DNA of 49,915 nt from Clostridiales bacterium DTU074 (lineage in GTDB: Bacteria > Bacillota > Clostridia > Caldicoprobacterales > Caldicoprobacteraceae). Below are positions 1 to 8,291 of the stretch, piece after piece. A program made the translations under genes and the position numbers. The notes under the pieces were generated by a model. That model saw nothing but the letters and a program-made list of their open reading frames with translations. It did no database searches and had not been told where the DNA came from. Position 1 is the stretch's first letter. The number at the start of each line of letters is the position of its first letter. The DNA lies in contig LFSE01000058.1 in the NCBI GenBank assembly GCA_001513075.1, positions 1-49,915 of the forward strand, written 5' to 3'.

Positions 1-631
1 GTATACCCCTGTTCAGAAAAGCCAGCTCACGCAGACGATTACTGAGAACTTCAAGGTTGCAATTCAATTCCTCAAATATGGCGGGATCCGGCTTAAATGT
101 AATAATGGTGCCAGTCTCACCATTGTTATTACCGACGACTTCCAATTCAGATACAGTATTGCCCCTTTCATAACGCTGTCTGTAGATATAACCGTCCCGC
201 TTTACATGCACCACCAACCATTCCGATAGTGCATTTACAACAGAAACACCTACTCCATGAAGTCCGCCGGATACTTTGTATCCCCGTCCGTCGAATTTAC
301 CACCGGCATGTAAAACGGTAAGAGCTACCTCCACAGCAGGTTTACCCATTTTGGGATGGATACCTACCGGTATACCCCTTCCATTATCCGACACTGTAAT
401 CGATAAATCCTTATGGATTATAACATGAATGCGATCGCAAAAACCCGCCATAGCTTCATCTATACTGTTGTCAACAACCTCATATACCAGCTGATGAAGT
501 CCTTTTATACCGGTACTTCCAATGTACATACCAGGTCTTTTTCTGACAGCTTCCAACCCTTCCAACACCTGAATCTGCGTCTCATCATAATTGGATATTC
601 TGTTGTTTCGTTCATTTTTGAGTCGATCCAT
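1..631 (-). CDS. gyrB: DNA gyrase subunit B, N-terminal part (cut by window edge)
   Basis: ATPase subunit of the type II topoisomerase that introduces negative supercoils into DNA. About 210 N-terminal residues are present; the rest lies beyond base 1. The translation starts [10 protein letters not shown] and shows the GHKL ATPase fold in order: [13 protein letters not shown] (catalytic Glu and Mg-binding Asn), DNGRGIPVG, the LHAGGKF stretch, and [15 protein letters not shown] of the ATP lid. The ATG at 631-629 follows a GGAGGG that lies inside the last codons of remB, one base after the remB stop, so the two are probably translationally coupled. Linkage to recF and remB is the classic Firmicute origin order, which favours gyrB over parE. 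Confidence 0.97.
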   Translation of the reverse strand, partial: MDRLKNERNNRISNYDETQIQVLEGLEAVRKRPGMYIGSTGIKGLHQLVYEVVDNSIDEAMAGFCDRIHVIIHKDLSITVSDNGRGIPVGIHPKMGKPAVEVALTVLHAGGKFDGRGYKVSGGLHGVGVSVVNALSEWLVVHVKRDGYIYRQRYERGNTVSELEVVGNNNGETGTIITFKPDPAIFEELNCNLEVLSNRLRELAFLNRGI

Positions 632-632
632 A

Positions 633-926
633 TTATTTAATTCCCTCCGTATTTTTTATGTCCATAGCTACTCCTTCAATAAATGTACTTCTTTTCAGAA
701 GGGTGGTAGAAGAAATCGGAGATAAGTAAATCACGCTCATTTTGTTTATCTCTGCCAGTATAACGGTTTTTGGCTCATCTTCCGAAACCTTTCTTACAAA
801 TCCCTCTTCCTCGGCCATAGCCATAAATTCTCTGTTTATTCGAGATGAGTAAGCGGTTTTTATATCCAATATGGCAATTATATTTTTCATAGAAACTACT
901 GTGTCTCCTCCTAAATGTAAAACCAT
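633..926 (-). CDS. remB: Extracellular matrix regulator RemB (DUF370)
   Basis: Small DUF370-family protein of 97 residues. It opens with [20 protein letters not shown], the typical start of the family known in Bacillus as YaaB/RemB, where it sits in the same place between recF and gyrB. RemA/RemB proteins are DNA-binding regulators of biofilm-matrix genes in Bacillus subtilis; whether this one does the same is inferred from homology and synteny. The ATG at 926 has a GGAGGAATAAT ribosome binding site. The stop is one base before the gyrB ATG. It is slightly longer than B. subtilis RemB, with extra C-terminal residues that overlap the gyrB ribosome binding site. Confidence 0.9.
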   Translation of the reverse strand: MVLHLGGDTVVSMKNIIAILDIKTAYSSRINREFMAMAEEEGFVRKVSEDEPKTVILAEINKMSVIYLSPISSTTLLKRSTFIEGVAMDIKNTEGIK

Positions 927-1024
927 ATGATTATTCCTCCATTAAAAAACATAAATAGCCGTTAAGACTATTATAACCCTTTTATTCCAAACATAAAAGC
1001 ATCATTGCAAAATATCATGCTATA

Positions 1025-2158
1025 TTATAGACTATTCACCTTTTTTTTAATTTTTCCTTCATTTATCACAAGGATTTCAAATTTCTCAAGTTCCGCTGAC
1101 GGTATACTTCTGTAATCGGCAGTTGTTACGAAAGTTTGAACATCACCCAGCTCCTGAAATATTTTGATCTGCCTCTCCTCATCCAATTCGGACATTACAT
1201 CGTCCAATAATAGAACGGGGTATTCCCCCGTTTCCCCATACATGAGTTCTATATCGGAAAGCTTCAGCGAAAGGGCCACAGTCCTTTGCTGACCCTGGGA
1301 ACCAAATATTCTCACATCCATTCCATTTAGTTCAAAGCTTATATCGTCCCGATGACAACCCACTCCGGTGTTTCCTCGCTGTATATCCTCCCAATACATT
1401 CTTTCTGTTTCGGCCAAAAAATCCTCTTGTATGGACCTTATATCTTCATAATTCCTTATCCTTATGGATGGTTTATATCTAATGGTCAGCTCCTCCGCAT
1501 CCGATGATAGTTTTTTGTGAATTTCCTTGGCAATATTGGACAGCTTGCTTATAAATTCATAACGCTTTTGTATTATAAAGGCTCCTGCCTCGGCCAATTG
1601 TTGGTCAAAAATTCCCAGCATCTTCTTAAGCTCATCGTTTTTTTTGATCTGTTTAAGAAGATTATTGCGATGGATGAGTACCCTGTTATACTGCTGAAGA
1701 TAATAGAAGTATTGCGGCTTTATCTGGGATATCTCCATGTCCATATAACGCCGTCTCTCGGAAGGTGCTTCTTTAACAATCTTTAAATCCTCAGGAGAAA
1801 ACATAACCCCGTTTAGGTGCCCCATGAGCTGGCCCATTCTCTGTATCGTCATTCCATTGATCTTTATTTTTTTCTTATCCTTTCGGCTGATATTAATATC
1901 TATGCTGAATTGGGCCGTCTTCTTTTCTGCTTCAACCCTTACCCTGCAGCTTTCCTGTCCAAACCTTATAAGCTCGTAATCCTTTGATGTCCTGTGAGAT
2001 CTGCCGGTACAGGCGAGAAAAATTGCCTCCAGTATATTTGTTTTCCCCTGAGCATTTTTCCCCGTAATCAGCACCTTTTTACCGCCAAACTGTATAGAAA
2101 TCTGCTCATAATTCCTGTAATTGTTAAGGGTAAGTTCCCTTAGATGCAATCCCCGCAC
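1025..2158 (-). CDS. recF: DNA replication and repair protein RecF
   Basis: SMC-like ATPase of the RecFOR pathway that loads RecA at single-strand gaps. The 377 residues match family length. Visible motifs are Walker A GKNAQGKT (about residues 33-40), the ABC-type signature GSQGQQRTVALSLKLS near residue 285, and Walker B VLLLDD followed by VMSELD. The GTG at 2158 follows AAAGGAAGG closely; a TTG three codons inside (HLRELTLNNYRNYE follows it) has better spacing and could be the true start. The start overlaps the 3' end of yaaA, so translational coupling is likely. About 100 bases separate it from remB. Confidence 0.96.
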   Translation of the reverse strand: MRGLHLRELTLNNYRNYEQISIQFGGKKVLITGKNAQGKTNILEAIFLACTGRSHRTSKDYELIRFGQESCRVRVEAEKKTAQFSIDINISRKDKKKIKINGMTIQRMGQLMGHLNGVMFSPEDLKIVKEAPSERRRYMDMEISQIKPQYFYYLQQYNRVLIHRNNLLKQIKKNDELKKMLGIFDQQLAEAGAFIIQKRYEFISKLSNIAKEIHKKLSSDAEELTIRYKPSIRIRNYEDIRSIQEDFLAETERMYWEDIQRGNTGVGCHRDDISFELNGMDVRIFGSQGQQRTVALSLKLSDIELMYGETGEYPVLLLDDVMSELDEERQIKIFQELGDVQTFVTTADYRSIPSAELEKFEILVINEGKIKKKVNSL

Positions 2159-2402
2159 TTCCTTCCTTTACTACAAGATATTGACCGAATCCCTCAACTT
2201 CAACCCTATTGCCGGGGTATAGCTTTCTTCCCCTTCTTTGCTCTGCCACCCCGTCTACCTTCACCATTCCTTCGTGGATCATCCTATTGGCCTCGGCACC
2301 CGAATAAGCTATATTTGCCCATTTCAAAAACTGGTTTAGCTTTATGTAATCGGTACGTATCTCTACGGCCTTCATATCCTGTAAATATATGGGAGATCCC
2401 AT
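2124..2402 (-). CDS. yaaA: S4-domain RNA-binding protein YaaA
   Basis: Small S4-like protein found between dnaN and recF in Firmicutes. The core KLNQFLKWANIAYSGAEANR, then MVKVDGVAEQRRGRKLYPG, is the S4 alpha-L RNA-binding fold. In Bacillus the homologue has been linked to ribosome assembly; that role is by homology. Two starts are possible. The ATG at 2402 gives 92 residues; the one at 2375 gives a protein beginning MKAVEIRTDYIKLNQFLKW, which fits family alignments better, but neither has an ideally spaced ribosome binding site. The 3' end overlaps the start of recF by about 35 bases. Confidence 0.88.
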   Translation of the reverse strand: MGSPIYLQDMKAVEIRTDYIKLNQFLKWANIAYSGAEANRMIHEGMVKVDGVAEQRRGRKLYPGNRVEVEGFGQYLVVKEGSAGIASKGTYP

Positions 2403-2471
2403 CTCTAAAAGATGGAAGAAGTGCTCCCTTTCCTCCTTTCCAACTATAACATTTTCTAAGTCGCCCTATCC

Positions 2472-3578
2472 CTAACCATACAACCTTACGGGCAATACAA
2501 GATAACAAAACTGTTCTCCTTCAATAGGACGTATTATACACGGACTTACGTTTGTTGTAAAATCCAGACATATTTCCTGTTCCTTCATTACTTTAAGGAC
2601 ATCCAACAAATAACGGGCATTGAAGGCAATTTCAATATTTTTTCCTTCAAGTACAATTGGTATTTCTTCATAGATTTTTCCGATTTCCGAATTTGATGTA
2701 ATTATCAGTCTGTCATCCTGAATATTTAATTTAATTAAATTATTTTCCAGCTCCTGCGCCATAAGTGAAGCCCTTTCCACGCTCTGATACAGAAGAAGTG
2801 TATCAATCTTTATCCTAGTTTTGTACTCCTGTGGTATTATTTGTCTATAATTTACAAATTCTCCTATTATTAACCTGGATATTATCTGTGTATTTACCGT
2901 ATCAAATATAATGTGTTTAGGGCCCACACTTATCCCCACATTTGTCTCATCATCGGTTAAAATTCTGCTGATCTCGTTCAACGCTTTTCCGGGGACAATC
3001 ATGCTTATATTTTCGCCGGTTTCCGGCAGCTCTTCCTTTCTAAGTGCCAACCTGTATCCATCAAGACATACCATATAGATCGAATCGTACTGAATTTCGA
3101 TCAAAGCACCGGTTAGTATCGGCCTTGTTTCATCAGAAGCAACAGCAAATATGGACTGCTGTATCATGCTCTTCAGTATATCCTGCTGTATATATATAGG
3201 TCTGTTTCCTTCTACCTGTTCTACTTCCGGATACTCACTCGGGTCCAGGCCCTGTAATGTAACTAAACTGTTTTGCGATTTAATTTCCACCTGGAATCGC
3301 TCATTAAGCTGTACCGTTATGTCGGCTTCGGGAAGTCTGCGCACAATATCTCCGAAAACTCGGGCAGGCATTACTACAGAGCCTTCTTCGATTACTTCAG
3401 CGGGTATATTGGTTTTAATGGTTAACAGATCCTGATCACTGCCTACCATGCAAACCATATTATCCTTCGCTTCAATGAGAAAACCTTCCAGTATTGGAAC
3501 GTTAATCTTGGATGATATCACTCTCTGTATAATCGATATTGCCGTTGATAATTTTTTCTGACCACATTTGAATTTCAT
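2472..3578 (-). CDS. dnaN: DNA polymerase III beta subunit (sliding clamp)
   Basis: Ring-shaped dimeric clamp that tethers the replicative polymerase to DNA. The 368 residues give the usual three-domain length. The start MKFKCGQKKLSTAISIIQRV, the internal EGFLIEA and the C-terminal end YLVLPVRLYG are typical; the C-terminal PVR segment forms part of the partner-binding pocket. The ATG at 3578 has AGGAGG six bases upstream. It is separated from dnaA by 187 bases that appear to contain the origin-unwinding module, so its ribosome binding site lies next to the AT-rich unwinding segment. Confidence 0.98.
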   Translation of the reverse strand: MKFKCGQKKLSTAISIIQRVISSKINVPILEGFLIEAKDNMVCMVGSDQDLLTIKTNIPAEVIEEGSVVMPARVFGDIVRRLPEADITVQLNERFQVEIKSQNSLVTLQGLDPSEYPEVEQVEGNRPIYIQQDILKSMIQQSIFAVASDETRPILTGALIEIQYDSIYMVCLDGYRLALRKEELPETGENISMIVPGKALNEISRILTDDETNVGISVGPKHIIFDTVNTQIISRLIIGEFVNYRQIIPQEYKTRIKIDTLLLYQSVERASLMAQELENNLIKLNIQDDRLIITSNSEIGKIYEEIPIVLEGKNIEIAFNARYLLDVLKVMKEQEICLDFTTNVSPCIIRPIEGEQFCYLVLPVRLYG

Positions 3579-3765
3579 GACATACCTCCTATAACTGATG
3601 AGTATAATATTAGTTTATAGTAGTAATAGTAGTAATAGCTGTGAATATGTGAATTATTGTGTCGAAAGGCGGTGGATCCACAAAAATTATGTGGATAGTC
3701 TGGGGATAACTTGTGCCTTTCCGCATGCAATTTCATAAGTATCAATTCAGGATACAATTTGGTGG
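3579..3765 (-). other. Origin unwinding module between dnaA and dnaN
   Basis: Read on the dnaA-dnaN strand, the spacer holds DnaA-box-like sites (TTATCCCCA at 3709-3701, CTATCCACA at 3698-3690, and weaker TAATTCACA and ATATTCACA sites at 3656-3640). These are followed by a ladder of TAC/TAT triplets, which on the plus strand is the repeat TAG TAG TAA TAG TAG TAA TAG at about 3619-3639. Next comes an AT-rich stretch running into the dnaN ribosome binding site. The order boxes, DnaA-trio, AT-rich DNA matches the basal unwinding system described for Bacillus subtilis oriC. The sites are seen directly; origin function is inferred. Confidence 0.75.
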
Positions 3766-5097
3766 CTAGCTCTCCTTTATTTTTTTTATCAATTCATCAA
3801 TTGTTTTGCTCAGTTTTTGATTTTTTTGTATATCCTGCTGTATCTTATCGTAAGCATGGATGACCGTGGTATGATCTCGTCCGCCGAATTCTTCACCAAT
3901 TTTAGGCAGGGACTGGTCTGTGAGCTCTCTACTGAGGTACATAGCGATCTGTCGCGGATAAGCGATAGACCTGCTCCTCTTTTTTGATTTAAAGTCCTCC
4001 ACCCTGAGATCATAATGTTGTGCCACCACCTGCTGGATTAGGGGTATCGTGATCTCCTTGGGCTGTGTGTTGGACAGTATGTCCTTCAAAGCTTCATCCG
4101 CTATGGAAAGACTTAATTTATTGTTAGTAAGAGAAGCATAGGCCATAATTCTTATTAGAGCTCCCTCGAGTTCCCGGATGTTGGATTCGATCCGTTTTGC
4201 GATAAAAAGCAGTATTTCATCGTCTATGTCTATGTTTTCTAATTCTGCCTTCTTCTTCAATATGGCGACTCTGGTTTCAAGATCCGGAGGCTGGATGTCA
4301 GCAATTAAGCCCCATTCAAACCTGGAGCGCAATCTGTCCTCAAGGGTCGGGATTTCTTTTGGCGGACGGTCGCTTGATATAATGATCTGTTTGTTTGCCT
4401 CATGCAAAGCGTTAAACGTATGGAAAAATTCCTCCTGCGTTCTCTCCTTTCCGGCAATAAACTGTATATCGTCTATTAAAAGTATATCTATGGTGCGGTA
4501 ACGATTGCGAAATTCTACGTTTTTGTCATCCCTGATCGAATTAATTAATTCGTTGGTAAACTTTTCAGATGTAACGTACAGCACTTTGGCGTTGGGATTA
4601 TGCGAAAGAATAAACTGCCCGATGGCATGCATCAAATGAGTTTTGCCCAATCCAACGCCACCGTATATGAATAAGGGATTATAGGCTTTGGCCGGCGATT
4701 CAGCAACCGCAAGACAGGCTGCATGAGCAAATCTGTTGCTGTTGCCCACAACAAATGTATCAAAGGTGTATTTTGGGTTCAGAATGCTGTGGGTATAGTT
4801 GTTATTTATATCTTTCGGGCTCATTGATTCCAAGAATGAATCCACTTCATTCTCAAGAATGAATTTTATAAAGATGGAAGTGCCGGTAACTTCCTTTAAA
4901 GCGCTTGATATCGTATCTATGTACCGTGATTGTAAAATATTTTTCGTAAATTCGTTGGGGACGCTAAGTATAATTTCATCGTCTCTTATAATCAATGGCT
5001 GTATTACTCTAATCCAGGTATCAAAACTGACGTCGGACAGCTGTATTTTAAGATTTTGAAGGGTTTTCTGCCAAATATCGCTGATGTTTTTATCCAT
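3766..5097 (-). CDS. dnaA: Chromosomal replication initiator DnaA
   Basis: AAA+ initiator that binds DnaA boxes and opens oriC. The 443 residues show domain I (about 1-85), a short linker, Walker A GGVGLGKT (146-153), Walker B LLIDDIQF (206-213), and domain IV with [15 protein letters not shown] and the DNA-binding signature [15 protein letters not shown]. The ATG at 5097 is preferred: AGGAGG lies nine bases upstream, while the in-frame TTG at 5103 is only three bases from it. DnaA boxes lie both upstream of the gene and between it and dnaN, so autoregulation is likely. Confidence 0.98.
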   Translation of the reverse strand: MDKNISDIWQKTLQNLKIQLSDVSFDTWIRVIQPLIIRDDEIILSVPNEFTKNILQSRYIDTISSALKEVTGTSIFIKFILENEVDSFLESMSPKDINNNYTHSILNPKYTFDTFVVGNSNRFAHAACLAVAESPAKAYNPLFIYGGVGLGKTHLMHAIGQFILSHNPNAKVLYVTSEKFTNELINSIRDDKNVEFRNRYRTIDILLIDDIQFIAGKERTQEEFFHTFNALHEANKQIIISSDRPPKEIPTLEDRLRSRFEWGLIADIQPPDLETRVAILKKKAELENIDIDDEILLFIAKRIESNIRELEGALIRIMAYASLTNNKLSLSIADEALKDILSNTQPKEITIPLIQQVVAQHYDLRVEDFKSKKRSRSIAYPRQIAMYLSRELTDQSLPKIGEEFGGRDHTTVIHAYDKIQQDIQKNQKLSKTIDELIKKIKES

Positions 5098-5103
5098 AAC
5101 CAA

Positions 5104-5434
5104 AAACCTCCTAAAGAATGTGGGAAAACCTACTAAATAATATTCTAGCCATATTTTAGAATAATATATAGCAAAGGCATCCGACTATAGTGAATCGGAC
5201 AAAAATGTATATCGGGATATTAAGTTATTAACATTATTCACAAGATGAAAAATCCTGCAAATTAAAATTTTTTAAAACGGAACAGGCAAGTTATACACAA
5301 AGTTATCCACAGAATGTGTATAACTAAAAAAATTTCTTCAATAATAAATATCAAAAGGACAATAGAGTTATCAACAGTAACTATATAATATCAGATAATC
5401 TGTGGATAATCAATTGTTGATAAGTTTTGATTTC
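5104..5434. other. DnaA-box cluster upstream of dnaA (second origin segment)
   Basis: AT-rich non-coding DNA between divergent dnaA and rpmH. Directly visible DnaA-box matches are TTATTAACA 5225-5233 (weak), TTATTCACA 5234-5242, TTATACACA 5291-5299, TTATCCACA 5303-5311 (perfect), the reverse-strand box TGTGTATAA 5315-5323, TTATCAACA 5368-5376, the perfect reverse box TGTGGATAA 5401-5409, and TGTTGATAA 5415-5423. With the dnaA-dnaN spacer this gives a bipartite origin like that of Bacillus. The last boxes abut the rpmH promoter, so DnaA binding could also affect that operon. Confidence 0.85.
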
Positions 5435-5464
5435 TTGACATGCCGCTGAAGTTTCGCTTATAAT
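5435..5464 (+). promoter_or_regulatory. Sigma-A promoter of the rpmH operon
   Basis: Perfect -35 TTGACA (5435-5440), 18-base spacer and perfect -10 TATAAT (5459-5464). Transcription would start near 5471, giving an unusually long leader of about 260 bases before rpmH. The -35 element is only 12 bases from the last DnaA box (5415-5423). Confidence 0.88.
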
Positions 5465-5729
5465 ACTAACGTATAGAAGGAGGGCAAAGCAGGATTCAAT
5501 ATTTTTTTGTTAACCGGTTGTGGAAACGTACTACTTAATATGTGGGAAATTTTGTTAAGATGGATGTGAGCCGGGCTAAGTCTTGTTTACTAGAAATGGA
5601 AAAGCAATTAGTGTGGAAGGAGCCTGCATTTTCTGTTTTGGCTTCATCAATACGAAGGGGTCCATTTTCCGTTGGGATGGTAGGATGTAGCAAGGACATA
5701 AAGCATTTTATATCGAAGGAGGACATGAC
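5465..5729 (+). other. Long rpmH leader with a possible 63-codon upstream ORF
   Basis: The transcribed leader holds an open frame from GTG 5542 to TGA 5733. Its last bases read ATGACATGA, so its stop overlaps the rpmH ATG in an ATGA arrangement. I do not recognise the product, and no clear ribosome binding site precedes the GTG. A strong GGAGGG at about 5479-5484 has no nearby start codon in this frame. It could be a coupled leader peptide or chance; otherwise I see no defined element here. Confidence 0.3.
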
Positions 5730-5864
5730 ATGAAAAGAACGTTTCAGCCAAAAAACAGGCAAAGAAAAAAGGAACATGGTTTTAGAAAAAGGATGAGGAC
5801 AAGAAGTGGTCGTATGATAATCAAAAGAAGAAGAAGAAAGGGAAGAAAGGTGTTAACAGCATAA
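5730..5864 (+). CDS. rpmH: 50S ribosomal protein L34
   Basis: A 44-residue, extremely basic protein starting [20 protein letters not shown] and ending KGRKVLTA, the standard L34 sequence and length. The ATG at 5730 follows GAAGGAGG with seven-base spacing. It is the first recognised gene of the operon rpmH-rnpA-yidD-yidC-jag, driven by the consensus promoter at 5435-5464. Confidence 0.97.
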   Translation: MKRTFQPKNRQRKKEHGFRKRMRTRSGRMIIKRRRRKGRKVLTA

Positions 5865-5931
5865 GGCCGCTATGAAGTGGCCTTTTATAACTGATGAATG
5901 TTGCTCAAATTGTTCCTGGAGAAGAAACGTC

Positions 5932-6276
5932 GTGAAGAAAATATTTAGATTGAAGAAAAGAGCAGATTTTAATCGTACTTACAAGAAGGGCAGATCAACA
6001 GCCAATGCATTTTTCGTTTTGGTCTATAGGAAATCGGGATTGCCAGTTACGCGAGCGGGATTTGCTGTAAGTAAAAAGTATGGGAAATCGGTAAAAAGGA
6101 ACAGGATAAAGCGACAGTTGAAGGAGATTTATCGTCATAGGATTCCTCTTATAAAAGAGGGCTTTGATTTGATATTCGTTGTGCGCAAGAATGCACGGGA
6201 TTTGGAGTTTTCCGAAATGGAAAGAGCGGTGGATGATTTGTTAAAAAGGGCCCGGCTCTATAAGGAGACGAGCTGA
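5932..6276 (+). CDS. rnpA: Ribonuclease P protein component
   Basis: Basic protein cofactor of the RNase P ribozyme that matures tRNA 5' ends. The likely start is GTG 5932 ([20 protein letters not shown], 114 residues), with GGAGAAG upstream. An earlier in-frame ATG at 5872 would add 20 residues unlike the family (MKWPFITDECC). The conserved RNR region is present as [14 protein letters not shown], after the typical FxxV/SKK segment ([11 protein letters not shown]). The gene is 67 bases behind rpmH and its stop is one base from the next start. Confidence 0.95.
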   Translation: MKKIFRLKKRADFNRTYKKGRSTANAFFVLVYRKSGLPVTRAGFAVSKKYGKSVKRNRIKRQLKEIYRHRIPLIKEGFDLIFVVRKNARDLEFSEMERAVDDLLKRARLYKETS

Positions 6277-6277
6277 T

Positions 6278-6514
6278 TTGTCCGGAAATGACGAAAAGAG
6301 ATTGTTAACCAGAATAATAATCGGGATAATAAAGTTATATCAGAGGTTTATTTCACCTGCATTGCCCGGAAGCTGCAGATTTTATCCTACCTGTTCCCAA
6401 TACACCATACAGGCTTTGGAAAGGTACGGTGTTTTAAAAGGATTAAGTATGGGAATAAAAAGAATATTGAAGTGCCATCCTTTCCACCCGGGTGGATATG
6501 ACCCATTAAAGTAA
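6278..6514 (+). CDS. yidD: Membrane protein insertion efficiency factor YidD
   Basis: Small peripheral membrane protein that aids YidC-dependent insertion. The 78 residues include the family hallmarks [20 protein letters not shown], then [10 protein letters not shown], and the C-terminal [14 protein letters not shown]. The start is a TTG at 6278 behind AAGGAGACG, one base after the rnpA stop, which implies tight coupling. The N-terminal stretch of about ten charged residues before the amphipathic helix is longer than in some homologues. Confidence 0.95.
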   Translation: MSGNDEKRLLTRIIIGIIKLYQRFISPALPGSCRFYPTCSQYTIQALERYGVLKGLSMGIKRILKCHPFHPGGYDPLK

Positions 6515-6535
6515 ATTGTGGGGGTAGAAAAAGTA

Positions 6536-7570
6536 ATGGAGCATTTTTTTGTGCTATTCGACAATGTTATTGTGATCCAAGCTGCCAATCCAGGCTTATG
6601 GGGATCATTCGTAAATTTTTTGGGATATATACTGACCGGAATTAATAATATTACCAATAACTACGGGCTTTCGGTTGTTTTATTTACCATACTTATGAGA
6701 TTTGTGCTTCTGCCGTTGGATCTGAAGGGAAGAGCATCTACGAAAAAAATGAATGATCTGAAGCCGGAATTGGACAAAATAAATCAGAAATATAAAAACG
6801 ATCCGGAAAAAAGAAACAGAAAAACAGCGGAATTGTATCAGAAGTATGGAATAAACCCGCTTGGCGGCTGTCTGCCTTTATTGCTGCAGATTCCCGTTTT
6901 TTTTGCATTATTTGCGGCCTTGAGGCAGATCGCAAGCGTTGCCCTGGGAGAATTTTTTATGGATCTGTTGAATCAATATGAGCCTTCAATTGTGCCTGTT
7001 CTTGACCAAATAAAAGAAGTAATAGACAAATCAACGGAAATAAAAGGAAATTTTGCTGACATACTCCCTCAGCTATTTGTAAGAAGTGATTTGCCTATCA
7101 TTGATAAAATGAAAGAATTAGCGGGAAGCGAAAACATAGACTTACTGGTAAACACAATCAATAAAATCAGCGATCAGGAAGTGTATCAATTTTTGCAAAG
7201 CTCCAATTACAGTTCATTCCGATTCCTGTGGATAAGAAATATATGGATTGCTGATTCACCATTGGTCAGTATTTCCGGAAAGCCAATCAACTTTTTTTCC
7301 GGTATTTGGAACGGGGTTTTTATACTTCCTATTCTTGCCGGTATTACCTCGTATTATCAGGGTAAACTTGTGAATCCTTCAGGTGGTGGTGAGCAAACGA
7401 AGGGTTTTACAGCTATATTTCCTATATTATCGGTGTGGTTTACTTCGATGTATACAGCTGCATTTGGTGTTTATTGGATAACAAGCAATATCTTTCAAAT
7501 TGTTCAGCAGATTGTATATAATAATATAAATAAGCCTGAGAAGGAAGGTGCAAAACGTGAAGAGCGTTGA
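6536..7570 (+). CDS. yidC: Membrane protein insertase YidC/SpoIIIJ
   Basis: Oxa1-family insertase. The ATG at 6536 (MEHFFVLFDNVIVIQAANPG, 344 residues) is chosen because GGGGGT lies about ten bases upstream; the earlier GTG at 6518 contains that site. Typical segments are YGLSVVLFTILMRFVLLPL, the cytoplasmic KKMNDLKPELDKINQKYKND and NPLGGCLPLLLQIPVFFALF. Compared with the roughly 260-residue Bacillus SpoIIIJ it has an enlarged extracytoplasmic loop of about 90 residues (near residues 135-235) before the last membrane segments, an arrangement I believe occurs in other Clostridia. The 3' end overlaps jag. Confidence 0.95.
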   Translation: MEHFFVLFDNVIVIQAANPGLWGSFVNFLGYILTGINNITNNYGLSVVLFTILMRFVLLPLDLKGRASTKKMNDLKPELDKINQKYKNDPEKRNRKTAELYQKYGINPLGGCLPLLLQIPVFFALFAALRQIASVALGEFFMDLLNQYEPSIVPVLDQIKEVIDKSTEIKGNFADILPQLFVRSDLPIIDKMKELAGSENIDLLVNTINKISDQEVYQFLQSSNYSSFRFLWIRNIWIADSPLVSISGKPINFFSGIWNGVFILPILAGITSYYQGKLVNPSGGGEQTKGFTAIFPILSVWFTSMYTAAFGVYWITSNIFQIVQQIVYNNINKPEKEGAKREER

Positions 7571-8174
7571 GACTTCTGGGAGAACCGTTGAAGAAGCTAT
7601 ATTGATGGCAGTGGCGCAATTGGGTGTTCGAAGGGATAATTTAAATATTGAAATAATTGAACAACCTTCAAAAAGGCTTTTCGGTATAATCGGGGGAAAG
7701 AGCGCCAAGATACGGGCAACTGTAAAAAGTGATGTTAAGGATGAAGTGAAAGAATTTCTGACAAAGCTTTTGTCTTATATGGAAATTGAAGCTAAAATAT
7801 CGATAACCGAAGATGATTCAAAGATAATGGTTCGTCTTAGCGGACAAAATATGGGTTTGCTCATTGGTTACAGAGGCGAAACCCTGGATGCGCTACAATA
7901 TTTGACCAATCTGGCTATTAACAAAAATAACACAGAGTACAAGCGAATTATCATTGATACTGAAGAATACAGAAGTAAACGAGAAGAAACTCTGAGACGG
8001 CTGGCTAAGCGATTGGCCAACAAAGTTCAAAAGACAAAACGCAGTATTGTGCTGGAACCGATGAACCCATATGAAAGGCGAATAATTCATTCTACATTGC
8101 AGAATCATCCGAATGTGATAACATACAGTGAAGGAGATGAACCCTATCGTAAGGTTATAATAAAAGCAAAATAA
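7557..8174 (+). CDS. jag: RNA-binding protein Jag/KhpB (SpoIIIJ-associated)
   Basis: RNA-binding protein always found behind yidC in Firmicutes, and part of the KhpA/KhpB complex. From the GTG at 7557 (VKSVETSGRTVEEAILMAVA, 205 residues) it shows the Jag-N domain (1-50, ending in SKRLFGIIGGKSAKI), a KH domain with LIGYRGETLDALQYLTN, and a C-terminal R3H domain with MNPYERRIIHSTLQ. The GTG at 7557 has AAGGAAGG eight bases upstream; an in-frame GTG at 7548 is too close to it. The start lies within the 3' end of yidC. Confidence 0.95.
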   Translation: MKSVETSGRTVEEAILMAVAQLGVRRDNLNIEIIEQPSKRLFGIIGGKSAKIRATVKSDVKDEVKEFLTKLLSYMEIEAKISITEDDSKIMVRLSGQNMGLLIGYRGETLDALQYLTNLAINKNNTEYKRIIIDTEEYRSKREETLRRLAKRLANKVQKTKRSIVLEPMNPYERRIIHSTLQNHPNVITYSEGDEPYRKVIIKAK

Positions 8175-8190
8175 CAATGTAAACCCTTTG

Positions 8191-8218
8191 ATTAACCCAG
8201 TAGCGATACTGGGTTAAT
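8191..8218 (+). terminator. Hairpin after jag
   Basis: A perfect 12-base-pair stem, ATTAACCCAGTA (8191-8202) with TACTGGGTTAAT (8207-8218) around a GCGA tetraloop. It lacks a proper T-run after the stem, so it may be an attenuating or mRNA-stabilising hairpin rather than a full terminator. Confidence 0.55.
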
Positions 8219-8291
8219 ATTATGTTGGAGAGGTTAATAAAGAAGTGGGAAACGAAAAAGGTTTACATAAGGAGGAAGCGGTAAAGAGAAT

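Noticed and set aside
3575-3757. 60-codon minus-strand frame across the dnaA-dnaN spacer
   Set aside because: Low-complexity Tyr run arises from the TAG/TAA triplet ladder; no ribosome binding site; it coincides with the origin module.
5535-5777. 80-codon minus-strand frame opposite the rpmH leader
   Set aside because: Runs antisense into rpmH, has no ribosome binding site and no recognisable family.
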